Numbered from the stretch's first letter, positions 25,381-34,636 are shown. The stretch is 47,472 bases of DNA from Eubacterium sp. (GCA_017445905.1 JAFSRX010000043.1:1-47472); one strand, 5' to 3'. A program made the numbers and translations. The notes: generated by a model from the sequence alone, not told the origin.

Positions 25381-26733
25381 ATGGAAAACAGAAGTACTTT
25401 CAGCGGAAAGCTCGGATTTATTCTTGCTGCTGCAGGCTCTGCAGTTGGACTCGGAAACCTCTGGCGCTTTCCATATCTTGCTGCTAAATATGGCGGCGGA
25501 GCATTCTTGCTCGTTTACATCGTTCTTGCAATAACCTTCGGTTTTGTTTTAATGGTAACCGAAATTGCAATCGGAAGAAAAACTCAGCTCTCTCCTTTAA
25601 CTGCTTTCTCAAAACTCAATAAAAAGTGGGGATGGCTCGGAAAACTTGCAACAATAGTTCCTGTTTTAATTTTCCCGTATTACTGCTTAATCGGCGGTTG
25701 GGTAACAAAGTATGCAGGAGTAATGATTACCGGCAAGGTAGCCGAAGCGGCTAACGATTCCTTCTTCGGTAATTATATTTCAGCAACAGCCGACCCGTTA
25801 GTATGGTTTTTAATATTCATTGTTGCAACAACTCTTGTTATTGTTTCAGGAGTTAACAAAGGTATTGAAAAGCTCAGCAAGATATTAATGCCCGCTCTCC
25901 TTGTTTTAACTGTTGGTCTTTCCATCTATGTTATAACAAGACCCGGCGCATCGGGAGGACTTAAATATTATCTTCTTCCCAACCTTAAAGACCTGAGCGG
26001 AAAAACCTTCCTTGCTGCTCTTGGACAGCTCTTCTATTCAATGTCACTCGCAATGGGTATTATGATAACCTACGGTTCATATTTCTCTAAGGAAGAGCAT
26101 ATTGAAACAGCAACAAGACATATCGAGATTTTTGATACATTAATTGCATTTCTTGCAGGACTTATGATTGTTCCCGCTGTATTCGTTTTCTCAGGCGGCG
26201 ATAAAGAAGCGCTTTCAACTGGTCCTTCATTAATGTTTGTAACGCTTCCCAAGGTATTTAACTCAATGCCCGGCGGAACAATTATCGGCTCACTCTTCTT
26301 CATTCTTGTTTTCTTTGCCGCAATAACAAGCTCTATTTCAATTATGGAAGCCATTGTTGCAGGAATGATGGATGAGTTTAAAATGAAGAGGGGAGTTGCA
26401 ACAGCTCTTGTTGCAGTTTATGGAATAGTTGTTGGAATTGCTTGTTCATTCGGCTTTGGAATCTGGAGCAATGTTAAGATTATCGGATTTGATATTCTTG
26501 ATTTCCTTGATTTCGTTTCAAACAGCATTCTTCTTCCTCTTGTTGGTATGCTTACCTGCATCTTTGTAGGCTTCGTTATTAAGCCTGATGCAATTATTAG
26601 CGAGGTTGAACTCAACGGCGAATTTAAGATGAAGCATTTCTATATTGCAATGGTCAAATGGATTGCGCCGATATTCATTTTTGCAATTCTTGTTTCAAGC
26701 ATTCTTCAGGGCTTCGGAATACTCAGTATCTAA
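25381..26733 (+). CDS. Sodium-dependent transporter, NSS/SNF family
   Basis: Members of this family import amino acids or related amines using the Na+ gradient. The N-terminal signature FILAAAGSAVGLGNLWRFPY, containing the Na+/substrate-binding part of TM1, is intact. The 450-residue protein has about 11-12 membrane segments (LeuT fold). TM6 and the following loops are recognisable at FYSMSLAMGIMITYGSYF. The gene is a single-gene unit bounded by two related GGGGT/ACCCC hairpins. The substrate (tryptophan, tyrosine, leucine or other) cannot be told from sequence alone. Confidence 0.93.
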   Translation: MENRSTFSGKLGFILAAAGSAVGLGNLWRFPYLAAKYGGGAFLLVYIVLAITFGFVLMVTEIAIGRKTQLSPLTAFSKLNKKWGWLGKLATIVPVLIFPYYCLIGGWVTKYAGVMITGKVAEAANDSFFGNYISATADPLVWFLIFIVATTLVIVSGVNKGIEKLSKILMPALLVLTVGLSIYVITRPGASGGLKYYLLPNLKDLSGKTFLAALGQLFYSMSLAMGIMITYGSYFSKEEHIETATRHIEIFDTLIAFLAGLMIVPAVFVFSGGDKEALSTGPSLMFVTLPKVFNSMPGGTIIGSLFFILVFFAAITSSISIMEAIVAGMMDEFKMKRGVATALVAVYGIVVGIACSFGFGIWSNVKIIGFDILDFLDFVSNSILLPLVGMLTCIFVGFVIKPDAIISEVELNGEFKMKHFYIAMVKWIAPIFIFAILVSSILQGFGILSI

Positions 26734-26750
26734 GTTGCGCTAGTTGTTAT

Positions 26751-26791
26751 AAAAATGACGTAACGGGGTTGGACCCCATTACGTCATTTTT
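26751..26791. terminator. Bidirectional terminator hairpin with GGGGT/ACCCC core
   Basis: AAAAATGACGTAA (26751-26763) pairs with TTACGTCATTTTT (26779-26791). One C/A mismatch and then GGGGT-TGG-ACCCC follow inside. T- and A-runs on both sides fit termination of the converging transporter and mannosidase genes. Confidence 0.8.
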
Positions 26792-26794
26792 CTT

Positions 26795-29700
26795 TTACCA
26801 TTCAGACTTTGTATATGACCTGATAATATTTGTTATAATATTATCTCTTTTAAAGCCCTGACCCTTTCCGCCTTTAATCTGATCCTGGATTTTGCCGGCT
26901 CTGATTGTTATAAAGTCGGCTTTATCAATAATCTTATCAATGGGAGGAATGCTGCCAAATTCATATTCGCCCTCAACCTTATCAAAAAGATTGGTAGCAA
27001 GATATGTGTTTGAAAATCTTTTAACCGCTGTCATAGCGAGAATAACAACCTTGTTTTCCTCGGGAAGAATGAGTTTCTTGCAGTTTCTTACATCAATTTC
27101 ATAAATAAAGAAATATGCCTTTTCGTTTGCAAGATTTCCTTCGGGGTGATGGGTGTGGGAGAGAATTAATCCGATTTTTGCGTCTTTAATCTTTGCGCTC
27201 TGGCTGAGACCCGCCATATCCCACTGAAAAACATTCTCCCTCATTGAGTGGATTGTTAAATGCTTTTCCTTGTTATCGGTATAAATGGTTATATCCTTGT
27301 CGCCGATAGTGCTTGCGGCGAGCATATAGAGCTTGGTTGTTCCTTTCGGAATATCAATTTCCTGTTCTCGAGCAATCAAAACGTTTTTAAGAGTTTCGCT
27401 GCTCGGCATTCTGAAGGTTATTCCCTGAACAGTTCTGCTCTTTTTAAGAAGCTCATCGGGGAGTGAACATCCGCTGCCCTGAAGAATAACATTGACTTTA
27501 TTTGAGTCGCTTGTTATTCCCTGAGCATTGAAGTCGAGTTCAAGTTTTCTGAAATTCTCCTTTGCGGTGTTCTTCTCACAGTTCAGTTTCAGCTTGAAGG
27601 TTTTTATTTCATATGGTTTAAGTGAGAAAATAAGGCTGTTTTTATCTGTTTTAGCCTTTTTGATAACCTCTTCGCTGCCATAGGTTTCATTAGCTTCAAG
27701 AATATCGGCAAAGAAGCTTATTTTTGCATCTTTGATTTCCTTAACCGATGAGGAATTAACTCTTATAACAATATCATCGTCTCTTTCAGCCTTCTTGATA
27801 GCTCGTATAATAACATTATTCGAGCTTGATTTAAGAAGTGAAAAGTCTGAATCGAGATTTCCTTTTCTTCTCGAGCTTGTCTGAAATGCAACAAGGGGAA
27901 AGCTAAAAAACTGACTTTGCTGTGAGGTTTTTGAGGATATATCACCCTTGTGGGAGAATACTCCGAAGGAAAAAATATTTCTTCCGATATCCTGTAAATC
28001 CTGCCTTGCATCCTTTGTGAATGCGCCCGCAGGGGTATGAATACAAGTTAGCCTCAATGTGTTATTACTCGGCTTATCCCAGCCGTATTTACAGTCTGAG
28101 AAAATAGAAACGCCGTATTCATCACCACTGATATCAGCCCATTTCTGAGCGGGAACCTCATAGAGATTATCCTGATTATTTCCTCGCTTGATACAGCCGA
28201 GACCGAGGTCATAGCTTGCCTCTTCATTTTCACAGGCAAAGGGGAACTGCGCCTTGAGAAGCGTTCTTCTCTCCTGCCAGTCGATGAAGTTATCAACCTT
28301 AATGAACTGTGCGCCCGCTTCAAGTGAAATAACCTGCTCGATTTTTGAACTCTGAGCGTGACGGCTTACCTTTAGAGCAATTCTTGCAGGTCCGTTTTCG
28401 AGAATTTTAAATTTGGGCGTGTTAGCAAAAAGATATGGCTCGGATTCAATATCCTCTTTTCTGATTTCCCAGCTCGGATAGTTGAGCTCGCCGAGGTTAT
28501 TGTGAAGCGCAAGCTTTATCGGCTTATCAAGTATCTGTTTGCTAAGCTCTTTATCAATTATTGAAGCAATATCGCCATTTTTGTTGAGAATAAGACGGTA
28601 TTTGCTGTTTTCAAGAGTGTGTTCAGTTATCTGCAAATCAGATTTAAGGGGACATTTCTTGTCGCTCGCCCTGACGTCGTAAACCTTAAAAGCGGTGCTA
28701 TCAATATCGGCAAGAAAAACAATGTCAAATTCTTTTCCCTGTTTTCTAATAACTTGGGAGGGAACTTCTTTTCCTTTTGAGTCGAAAACGGCAACGCTCT
28801 TTGAATTATGCTTTAACTTAATATGAGCCTCAACGCCTGATTTTCTCTTTATTGCAACGGGATTGTGAACTATAACAGCGCATTCCTCACACCAGGAGGT
28901 ATCAAGCTCATTTGCTATTGCGCCGACAGCGCCCTCATATTCATTCTTAAACTGAAGAAGCGAGAGATAATAGTCGTTGTAGCTGTCGTTATACTGCTTC
29001 ATCGTTGAAGTTCCCGTTATATCATCGTGGAACTGATGGGCAATAACTCTCTTCCATGCCTCGTCAAGATTATCCGAAGGGTATTTATATGAGGTTAAAA
29101 GGCTTGCTGCAACGCATGCCCGTTCGGTTTGGTCTGCAAGAATTTCATTCTTTGAATTGAGTCTCTTGCTCATTGTCCTTGAAGTGTATGAGCCGACACC
29201 GTGGGAGCGCATAACAAGCTCGTTATTCCATATCGGAAGAGATGCTTTTTCACTTTTTGGGAGTTTTTCAAGCTCTTTGAACATCTCGTCGCTTGCAGCA
29301 GAAATAACTTTGGTGTTGTTATCCTTCTTATTCTTTCTAACACTGTAGGCAACTGATTTAGCACTTAAATCATCTGGAGCGCCACCCCAGTCACCGGTAC
29401 CGTAGAAAACCTCTGTCCATGGAAGGGAACCGTTAATACCCGCATCGGCAAGCTTTGATATAACGTTAACGTTTGCGCGAACATCGCCGTTGATTTTATT
29501 TCTGTATGAAAGCGGGTTTAAAACAGCGTAAATTTCCGATGAATCAACGCCTCTCCAGATACCGAGGTCAAAAGGTCTTTCGTATGCACCGCCCCAGCCA
29601 AGCTTCTGAGTTGCAAAGCCAAGAAGATTGCAGTGCTTTGCAATCGACGGAAGCGCCCAACCGAAGCCAAAACCGTCGGGCAGGAATATATCCTTACAGT

Positions 29701-30052
29701 TTTTGCCGAACTTATCCTCAAAACACTTGTTTCCGTAATTGATATTTCTTATTATTGCCTCGGGAGAGGGAATATTGACATCACCGTTTTCATACTGTGA
29801 GCCGGAAGGGATCCATTTTCCGTTTTTGATATGCTCTTTAAGCTCTTCAAACGCATCAGGATAGTATTCTTCAATAAGCTCATAACGATATGCGCCCTCG
29901 AAATTGATTTTGTATTCCGGATAACGCTCAATTAAGTTGAAGTTCTTCTCAAGCGTGTCTGGAAGAAATTCGTTAATTGTTTTAGGAAGCTCCCATCTCC
30001 ATACAGTATCAAGATGGGAGGTTGCAACAGTAAATATCTTATTTTCAGACAT
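26795..30052 (-). CDS. Alpha-mannosidase, GH38 (first of two)
   Basis: This retaining zinc glycosidase removes alpha-linked mannose. The 1085-residue protein has the N-terminal GH38 catalytic domain, a helical middle domain and a C-terminal beta-sandwich region. Predicted zinc ligands are His13 and Asp15 in SHLDTVW, the nucleophile Asp126 in IFLPDGFGFGWALP, and the His of AHQFHDDITGTS. No signal peptide is seen, so it is cytosolic. It lies 17 bases after a small gene on the minus strand, and AGGAA precedes ATG 30052. A paralogue at 37680 shares the same motif positions. Both could act on host N-glycan or yeast-mannan oligosaccharides after import. Confidence 0.93.
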   Translation of the reverse strand: MSENKIFTVATSHLDTVWRWELPKTINEFLPDTLEKNFNLIERYPEYKINFEGAYRYELIEEYYPDAFEELKEHIKNGKWIPSGSQYENGDVNIPSPEAIIRNINYGNKCFEDKFGKNCKDIFLPDGFGFGWALPSIAKHCNLLGFATQKLGWGGAYERPFDLGIWRGVDSSEIYAVLNPLSYRNKINGDVRANVNVISKLADAGINGSLPWTEVFYGTGDWGGAPDDLSAKSVAYSVRKNKKDNNTKVISAASDEMFKELEKLPKSEKASLPIWNNELVMRSHGVGSYTSRTMSKRLNSKNEILADQTERACVAASLLTSYKYPSDNLDEAWKRVIAHQFHDDITGTSTMKQYNDSYNDYYLSLLQFKNEYEGAVGAIANELDTSWCEECAVIVHNPVAIKRKSGVEAHIKLKHNSKSVAVFDSKGKEVPSQVIRKQGKEFDIVFLADIDSTAFKVYDVRASDKKCPLKSDLQITEHTLENSKYRLILNKNGDIASIIDKELSKQILDKPIKLALHNNLGELNYPSWEIRKEDIESEPYLFANTPKFKILENGPARIALKVSRHAQSSKIEQVISLEAGAQFIKVDNFIDWQERRTLLKAQFPFACENEEASYDLGLGCIKRGNNQDNLYEVPAQKWADISGDEYGVSIFSDCKYGWDKPSNNTLRLTCIHTPAGAFTKDARQDLQDIGRNIFSFGVFSHKGDISSKTSQQSQFFSFPLVAFQTSSRRKGNLDSDFSLLKSSSNNVIIRAIKKAERDDDIVIRVNSSSVKEIKDAKISFFADILEANETYGSEEVIKKAKTDKNSLIFSLKPYEIKTFKLKLNCEKNTAKENFRKLELDFNAQGITSDSNKVNVILQGSGCSLPDELLKKSRTVQGITFRMPSSETLKNVLIAREQEIDIPKGTTKLYMLAASTIGDKDITIYTDNKEKHLTIHSMRENVFQWDMAGLSQSAKIKDAKIGLILSHTHHPEGNLANEKAYFFIYEIDVRNCKKLILPEENKVVILAMTAVKRFSNTYLATNLFDKVEGEYEFGSIPPIDKIIDKADFITIRAGKIQDQIKGGKGQGFKRDNIITNIIRSYTKSEW

Positions 30053-30069
30053 AGTTTAATTCCTGTTAG

Positions 30070-30288
30070 TTATTTTTCAATAATTTCATATGTAAATTCG
30101 TATTTTTCCTGAAGAGCCTTAACCTTATTCTCGTTATCTTCAATAAAGCTCTCGGAATAAACGCTCTTTCCGTCAACGGAATAATCCTTAACGATTTTAT
30201 TTAGCTCTTCCCATGCCTCGGCTTCCTTATCGTAGCCCTGTTCAAATTTGATTAAAAACTCTCTGTGTTTCGGAATTCTTACTTTCAT
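30070..30288 (-). CDS. Small protein of unknown function upstream of the mannosidase
   Basis: A 72-residue, charged, mostly helical protein (MKVRIPKHREFLIKFEQGYD...). No family recognised; no cysteines, signal peptide or membrane segment. ATG 30288 is chosen because AAAGGA is well placed upstream; an in-frame ATG at 30306 overlaps that site. The gene follows a good minus-strand promoter and precedes the mannosidase gene by 17 bases, so they form one transcript. The clear binding site and promoter make it likely to be real. Confidence 0.7.
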   Translation of the reverse strand: MKVRIPKHREFLIKFEQGYDKEAEAWEELNKIVKDYSVDGKSVYSESFIEDNENKVKALQEKYEFTYEIIEK

Positions 30289-30317
30289 AATAATATGTCC
30301 TTTCAATTAATAAAGTT

Positions 30318-30346
30318 ATTATATAATTATATAAGCATTAATTCAA
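30318..30346 (-). promoter_or_regulatory. Promoter of the small-gene/mannosidase operon (minus strand)
   Basis: On the minus strand TTGAAT (30346-30341) and TATAAT (30323-30318) are 17 bases apart. The predicted start is near 30311, just upstream of the small gene's ribosome binding site. Confidence 0.6.
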
Positions 30347-30393
30347 GGTTATTTTTTCTTTTGTAATAAACCGATTATTTTTAATATAAATGC

Positions 30394-30422
30394 TTGACAA
30401 ACTCAAATAATTAGTGTAATAT
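30394..30422 (+). promoter_or_regulatory. Promoter of the candidate small RNA
   Basis: TTGACA (30394-30399), 17-base spacer, TAATAT (30417-30422). No reading frame follows; a structured region and a terminator do. Confidence 0.65.
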
Positions 30423-30428
30423 GAACTT

Positions 30429-30556
30429 GTTATTAAATGTCTTCATTCGTTTAATAACCAAAGGGTTGACAGTTTAGGGGTAAGACTGTCAAGGAAATAA
30501 TTTTTATAGGGTAGGGCAGTATTTGCAAATTTGCAATGCTGCTCTTTCCCTTTTTT
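30429..30556 (+). ncRNA. Candidate small RNA of about 130 bases
   Basis: The predicted transcript starts at a hairpin GTTATTAAA/TTTAATAAC (30429-30437 with 30450-30458). A second hairpin TTGACAGT/ACTGTCAA follows (30466-30473 with 30485-30492; loop TTAGGGGTAAG). It ends with a long imperfect stem (GGGTAGGGCAG... with ...CTGCTCTTTCCC) and six T residues at 30551-30556. A near-consensus promoter sits immediately upstream. I do not recognise an RNA family. Alternatively it is an orphan leader or attenuator, but the next gene is a tRNA with its own promoter. Confidence 0.55.
30509..30556 (+). terminator. Intrinsic terminator of the candidate small RNA
   Basis: GGG-TAG-GGCAG...TTTGCAAA pairs with TTTGCAA...CTGCTC-TTT-CCC, with small bulges and a TTTTTT tail. 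Confidence 0.7.
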
Positions 30557-30587
30557 ATAAGCAGATATAATATATATAAAAAACTGC

Positions 30588-30615
30588 TTGACAAATAAAT
30601 ATTATCTGCTATAAT
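30588..30615 (+). promoter_or_regulatory. tRNA-fMet promoter
   Basis: TTGACA (30588-30593), 16-base spacer, TATAAT (30610-30615); the mature tRNA begins about 26 bases beyond the expected start site. Confidence 0.75.
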
Positions 30616-30647
30616 TATATAGCACTTAAAAAACGCATATATTATAT

Positions 30648-30723
<76 letters not shown>

Positions 30724-30726
30724 CAG

Positions 30727-30755
30727 AAAAAGCACTTCGTTCGAAGTGCTTTTTT
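30727..30755 (+). terminator. tRNA-fMet terminator
   Basis: AAAAAGCACTTC-GTTC-GAAGTGCTTTTTT forms a strong hairpin with a T-tract directly after the tRNA. Confidence 0.85.
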
Positions 30756-30820
30756 CAATTTTATCTTTTATTAAATCAAGAAGCGCCCGTCATTTTGTAA
30801 ATTTATTTATTTTTTGTTTA

Positions 30821-30849
30821 TTGAATACTCATTTTCAAAGGAGTATAAT
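30821..30849 (+). promoter_or_regulatory. Promoter of the second GPH symporter gene
   Basis: TTGAAT (30821-30826), 17-base spacer, TATAAT (30844-30849). The start site near 30856 lies downstream of GTG 30854, which argues for the later start codon. Confidence 0.6.
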
Positions 30850-30880
30850 ATAGGTGAATAAATTAAAGGAGGAAAATGTT

Positions 30881-32347
30881 ATGAATCAGGCACTGACAAA
30901 GAAGAAAAAGCTCGGCTATGCTTTCGGAATTTTTACTGAGTCGCTTGTTTATAATATGTTTTATACATATTATTTAACCTTTCTCAATGAAATTGTTGGA
31001 ATACAGCCAAAATTCAGCGCAATAATCATTTTTATTTCGATTGCTTGGGACGCTGTAACAGACCCTCTTATAGGCAACTATACCGACAGACCCGGTGTTG
31101 ATAAACGAAAGGTTATGAAGGTTTCAATTCTGCCCCTTGCGATAACCTCAGTTGTTGCGTGGACAAGCTTCGGAGCAGGGCTTTCTTCTCAGGCACTAAA
31201 AATAGTTCTTTACACCTTTGTTTCAATGCTTATCTGGATTTTCTATACCCTTTATTCAATTCCTTATTATGCCATTGTTGCAGAGCTTACGGAGGACTAC
31301 GACGAAAGAACTCAGATTCGTTCGATTTCCTCCCTTCTCAATGCGTTTGCAGTCGGACTCGGAAATATTCTTCCTGCGCTCGTTCCAACAGTTGCAGTTT
31401 TGCTCGGCAAGAAATATGAGAGCAATTCATATGCCGTTATAGCAGCAATTATAGCTATTATTTCAATGACACTCGGTTATATCTGCTGTGCTTCGCTTAA
31501 AGGCGTATATGAACCGAAAAAAGCTCTTCCCGGTGTTAAATACGAAAAGATTACTGTTGTTACAACAATAAGAAATTTCTCGGATATATTCAAAATGAAG
31601 CCAACAAAATGGTTTTTGATATTCGTATTCTTCTATCTCGTTTTCTCTTCAATGATTCAGTCTAATTTAACTTATATGGTTATCGATTGCATTGGTATGG
31701 ACTACGATACGGGAATTGCGATAGTTATTATTACCCTCGTTATATCAATGGCAATTTCTGTTCCGATAGTTGAAAAGGTTGCCGAGAAAAAAGACAGAAG
31801 ATATGCTTCAATTCTCTTTCTGAGCATTGTGCTTGTCGGTGAAATTCTGATAAAGATTTTAGGACTCGATTTCACAGTTGGCTCATTTAAAATTATGGCT
31901 GTTTTAAGCCCTGCATGTCTCGGTCTTGCAGCGGGAACCTTCTGGACTCTTTTCTATTCAATGGGTTATGACCTTGTTGAACTTAACGAGTTTAAAACGG
32001 GTGAGAGAAGGGAGTCGATAATAACCGCTCTTCCTCAGCTTATTCAAAAATTCGGCTCAGCCTTCGGAATACTTATGGCGGGTATGTTTCTTTCGGCATA
32101 CGGCTATGATTCATCAAAGGATATTGCAGGAAAAGAATCGCTCTTTACTAAGGTTACAGACGTTAAAATAATCAATGGAATGGAAAATATTTCAACCATT
32201 ATTCCTGCAGTCTTCCTCTTGATTTCAATTATCGGAGTTGTTATTTATCCGATGACAAGAAGCCGTTTCAACGCTCTTATGCTCCAGCTTGAAAAGAAGA
32301 GAAAGGGCGAGGAATATTCAACTGAAGGACTTGAAAAGCTGTTATAG
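30881..32347 (+). CDS. GPH-family sugar:cation symporter (MFS), second copy
   Basis: The 488-residue protein has about 12 membrane segments. GPH signatures are KLGYAFGIFTESLVYNMFYT and SIAWDAVTDPLIGNYTDRP. It would bring in a glycoside or short oligosaccharide with a cation. ATG 30881 is chosen because AGGAGG (30867-30872) is eight bases upstream; the in-frame GTG at 30854 lies at or before the predicted transcription start. It precedes the GH3 gene but is separated from it by a terminator and a separate promoter, so co-function is likely but co-transcription is not certain. It is clearly divergent from the 9960-11339 symporter. Confidence 0.88.
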   Translation: MNQALTKKKKLGYAFGIFTESLVYNMFYTYYLTFLNEIVGIQPKFSAIIIFISIAWDAVTDPLIGNYTDRPGVDKRKVMKVSILPLAITSVVAWTSFGAGLSSQALKIVLYTFVSMLIWIFYTLYSIPYYAIVAELTEDYDERTQIRSISSLLNAFAVGLGNILPALVPTVAVLLGKKYESNSYAVIAAIIAIISMTLGYICCASLKGVYEPKKALPGVKYEKITVVTTIRNFSDIFKMKPTKWFLIFVFFYLVFSSMIQSNLTYMVIDCIGMDYDTGIAIVIITLVISMAISVPIVEKVAEKKDRRYASILFLSIVLVGEILIKILGLDFTVGSFKIMAVLSPACLGLAAGTFWTLFYSMGYDLVELNEFKTGERRESIITALPQLIQKFGSAFGILMAGMFLSAYGYDSSKDIAGKESLFTKVTDVKIINGMENISTIIPAVFLLISIIGVVIYPMTRSRFNALMLQLEKKRKGEEYSTEGLEKLL

Positions 32348-32386
32348 TTTTTCTGAGCTGTATCAGTTAACATAGAATATAAAAAT

Positions 32387-32416
32387 GCGTCAAAGATTAT
32401 ATCTTTGGCGCTTTTT
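32387..32416 (+). terminator. Terminator after the GPH symporter gene
   Basis: GCGTCAAAGAT-TAT-ATCTTTGGCGC and TTTTT form a stem with one T-G pair and a T-tract. Confidence 0.8.
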
Positions 32417-32417
32417 G

Positions 32418-32445
32418 TTGCATTTTTTCACCAATAATGTATTAT
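32418..32445 (+). promoter_or_regulatory. Possible GH3 gene promoter
   Basis: TTGCAT (32418-32423), 16-base spacer, TATTAT (32440-32445), placed directly after the terminator hairpin. Confidence 0.4.
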
Positions 32446-32476
32446 TAAAATATAAAGATAAAAAGTTGGTGTTTTT

Positions 32477-34573
32477 ATGGATTATAAGAGAGCAAGAGAA
32501 AAGGCAGAGAAGCTTGTTTCAAAAATGACTGCCGAGGAAAAAATGAGTCAGCTTTTATATGACTCTCCAGCCATTGAAAGACTGGGTATAAGCGAGTATA
32601 ACTGGTGGAACGAGGCATGCCACGGAGTAGCGAGAGCGGGAATTGCAACCGTTTTTCCTCAGAGCATTGCACTTGCTGCGAGCTTTAATCCTGAGCTTGT
32701 CAGAGCTGTCGGAGATGCGGTTTCAACCGAGGGCAGGGCAAAGTATAATTCAAATATAGCCTTCGGCGACAGAGGAATTTATAAAGGACTTACATATTGG
32801 TCGCCTAACATTAATATTTTCAGAGATCCAAGATGGGGCAGGGGTCAGGAAACCTATGGCGAGGACCCGTTTTTGAGCGCTGCTTTGGGATGTGAATATA
32901 TAAAAGGCTTACAGGGTGAGGGCGAATTCCTTAAAAGCGCTGCATGTGCCAAGCATTTTGCTGTTCATTCAGGGCCCGAAAGTCTGCGCCATTCATTTAA
33001 TGCACAGGCAAGCGAAAAGGATATTAATGAAACATATCTTCCTGCTTTTGAATATGCAGTTAAATCGGGTGTTGCAGGGGTTATGGGCGCATATAACAGA
33101 ACAAACGGATATCCCTGCTGCGCTCATAAAGTATTTCTTGATATTCTAAGAAATAAATGGAATTTCAAGGGGTATTTTGTATCAGACTGCGGAGCAATTA
33201 AGGATATATCGGAAAATCATCACTATACCGAAACTCAGAGCGAAGCTGCAGCGCTTGCGCTTAAAGCAGGCTGTAATCTCAACTGTGGAGAGGCTTATAA
33301 ATACCTTGTTGATGCATACGAAGAAGATCTTATTGATGAAAACGATATAACTGAGGCGGCTGTTCAGCTTTATACAATAAGAGCGCTTCTCGGTGAATTT
33401 GAAAGCGAAAGACCCTACAGCGATATTCCCTATAGTAAGCTCAGCTGTAAGGAGCATAAGACACTGAATCTTCAAGCGGCAAGCGAGAGCATAGTTCTTC
33501 TTAAAAACGAAAACAGTTTTCTTCCAATTGATAAAAAAACACATAAAAAAATTGCCGTTATCGGTCCAAATGCCTTATCGCAAATTGCGCTTGAGGGTAA
33601 TTATAACGGTCATTCCGATGAATATGTAACTGTTGCCGACGGAATACGCAAAGTCTTTAAAAACGCTGATATAACCGTTGCAGACGGATGTCAGCTTTTC
33701 TTTGATGAAACAAAGTATTTTGATGGCTTTAACGACCTTGAAAGTGAGGCGGCGGCAGTTGCGAAAAATTCGGATATAACTGTTTTATGCCTTGGTCTTG
33801 ACAGGGGTATTGAGGGCGAGGATACCGGCTGTGAAACCGAATATACCGACAGAGGCGACAAGAAAACCTTGTGTCTTCCGAAAACCCAGGTCAAGCTCTG
33901 TGAAAAAATCTGTGAAGCGGCTGAAAATATAATTGCTATAACAATGTGCGGAAGCTGTGTTGACCTCGGAGAGAAGCTCAGGAATAAGGCAAAAGCGATT
34001 ATCCACGCCTGGTATCCGGGGGCGCTTGGCGGTCTTGCGATATCCCAATTTCTTTCGGGGGATTATTCACCGAGCGGAAAACTTCCGATAACCTTTTACA
34101 GCGAGAAAAACAGCCTTCCAGACATAAAGAATTATGATATGAAGGGAAGAACATACAGATTTATTGATGAAAAGCCTCTTTATCCCTTTGGCTTCGGACT
34201 CGGATTTTCCGAGAGCGAATACAGTGATTTAACGGTTAAAGAAATAAACGAAAAAGAGATAAAGCTCAGCGTTACTCTGACAAACAGGGGAAGGATGAAA
34301 GTAAAAGAAAAAATTCAGGTTTACTCGAAATTTTCTGATAGCAGAACTTCAACACCGAATTTTCAGCTTTGTGCTGTTGCCACTGCTGAGCTTGAAGAAA
34401 ACGAAACAAAAACTGTTGATATAACAGTTGATTGCTACTGGATTAAAGCCGTTCTTGATAATGGAGAAAGAGTTAAGCCAAACGGAAAAATAACTCTTTT
34501 TGTCGGCTCGCATCAGCCTGATGAAAGAAGCGAGGAGCTTTGCAGATATCCCTGTTTAAGCATAGAAATCTGA
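32477..34573 (+). CDS. GH3 glycosidase, probably beta-xylosidase
   Basis: This retaining beta-glycosidase cleaves terminal sugars from short oligosaccharides. In 698 residues the order is an N-terminal TIM barrel, a (alpha/beta)6 domain and a C-terminal FnIII-like domain (about 580-690). The YNWWNEACHGVAR motif (41-53) is typical of the beta-xylosidase/arabinofuranosidase branch. RDPRWGRGQETYGEDP is at 116-131, KHF at 159-161, and the nucleophile Asp237 lies in VSDCGA. No signal peptide is seen. The xylulokinase gene follows with its own promoter, which supports xyloside use; beta-glucosidase activity remains possible. Confidence 0.9.
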   Translation: MDYKRAREKAEKLVSKMTAEEKMSQLLYDSPAIERLGISEYNWWNEACHGVARAGIATVFPQSIALAASFNPELVRAVGDAVSTEGRAKYNSNIAFGDRGIYKGLTYWSPNINIFRDPRWGRGQETYGEDPFLSAALGCEYIKGLQGEGEFLKSAACAKHFAVHSGPESLRHSFNAQASEKDINETYLPAFEYAVKSGVAGVMGAYNRTNGYPCCAHKVFLDILRNKWNFKGYFVSDCGAIKDISENHHYTETQSEAAALALKAGCNLNCGEAYKYLVDAYEEDLIDENDITEAAVQLYTIRALLGEFESERPYSDIPYSKLSCKEHKTLNLQAASESIVLLKNENSFLPIDKKTHKKIAVIGPNALSQIALEGNYNGHSDEYVTVADGIRKVFKNADITVADGCQLFFDETKYFDGFNDLESEAAAVAKNSDITVLCLGLDRGIEGEDTGCETEYTDRGDKKTLCLPKTQVKLCEKICEAAENIIAITMCGSCVDLGEKLRNKAKAIIHAWYPGALGGLAISQFLSGDYSPSGKLPITFYSEKNSLPDIKNYDMKGRTYRFIDEKPLYPFGFGLGFSESEYSDLTVKEINEKEIKLSVTLTNRGRMKVKEKIQVYSKFSDSRTSTPNFQLCAVATAELEENETKTVDITVDCYWIKAVLDNGERVKPNGKITLFVGSHQPDERSEELCRYPCLSIEI

Positions 34574-34607
34574 TTTAAATATTTATACATACTTATAATT
34601 TACTATA

Positions 34608-34636
34608 TTGACATTTTTCTATGTTTTATTTATGAT
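34608..34636 (+). promoter_or_regulatory. Promoter of the xylulokinase/isomerase operon
   Basis: TTGACA (34608-34613), 17-base spacer, TATGAT (34631-34636), about 33 bases before the predicted RNA start to ATG region of the kinase gene. Confidence 0.65.

Noticed and set aside
25253-25534. A 93-residue plus-strand frame through the large palindrome
   Set aside because: It runs out of frame into the transporter gene and starts inside the inverted repeat; shadow frame.
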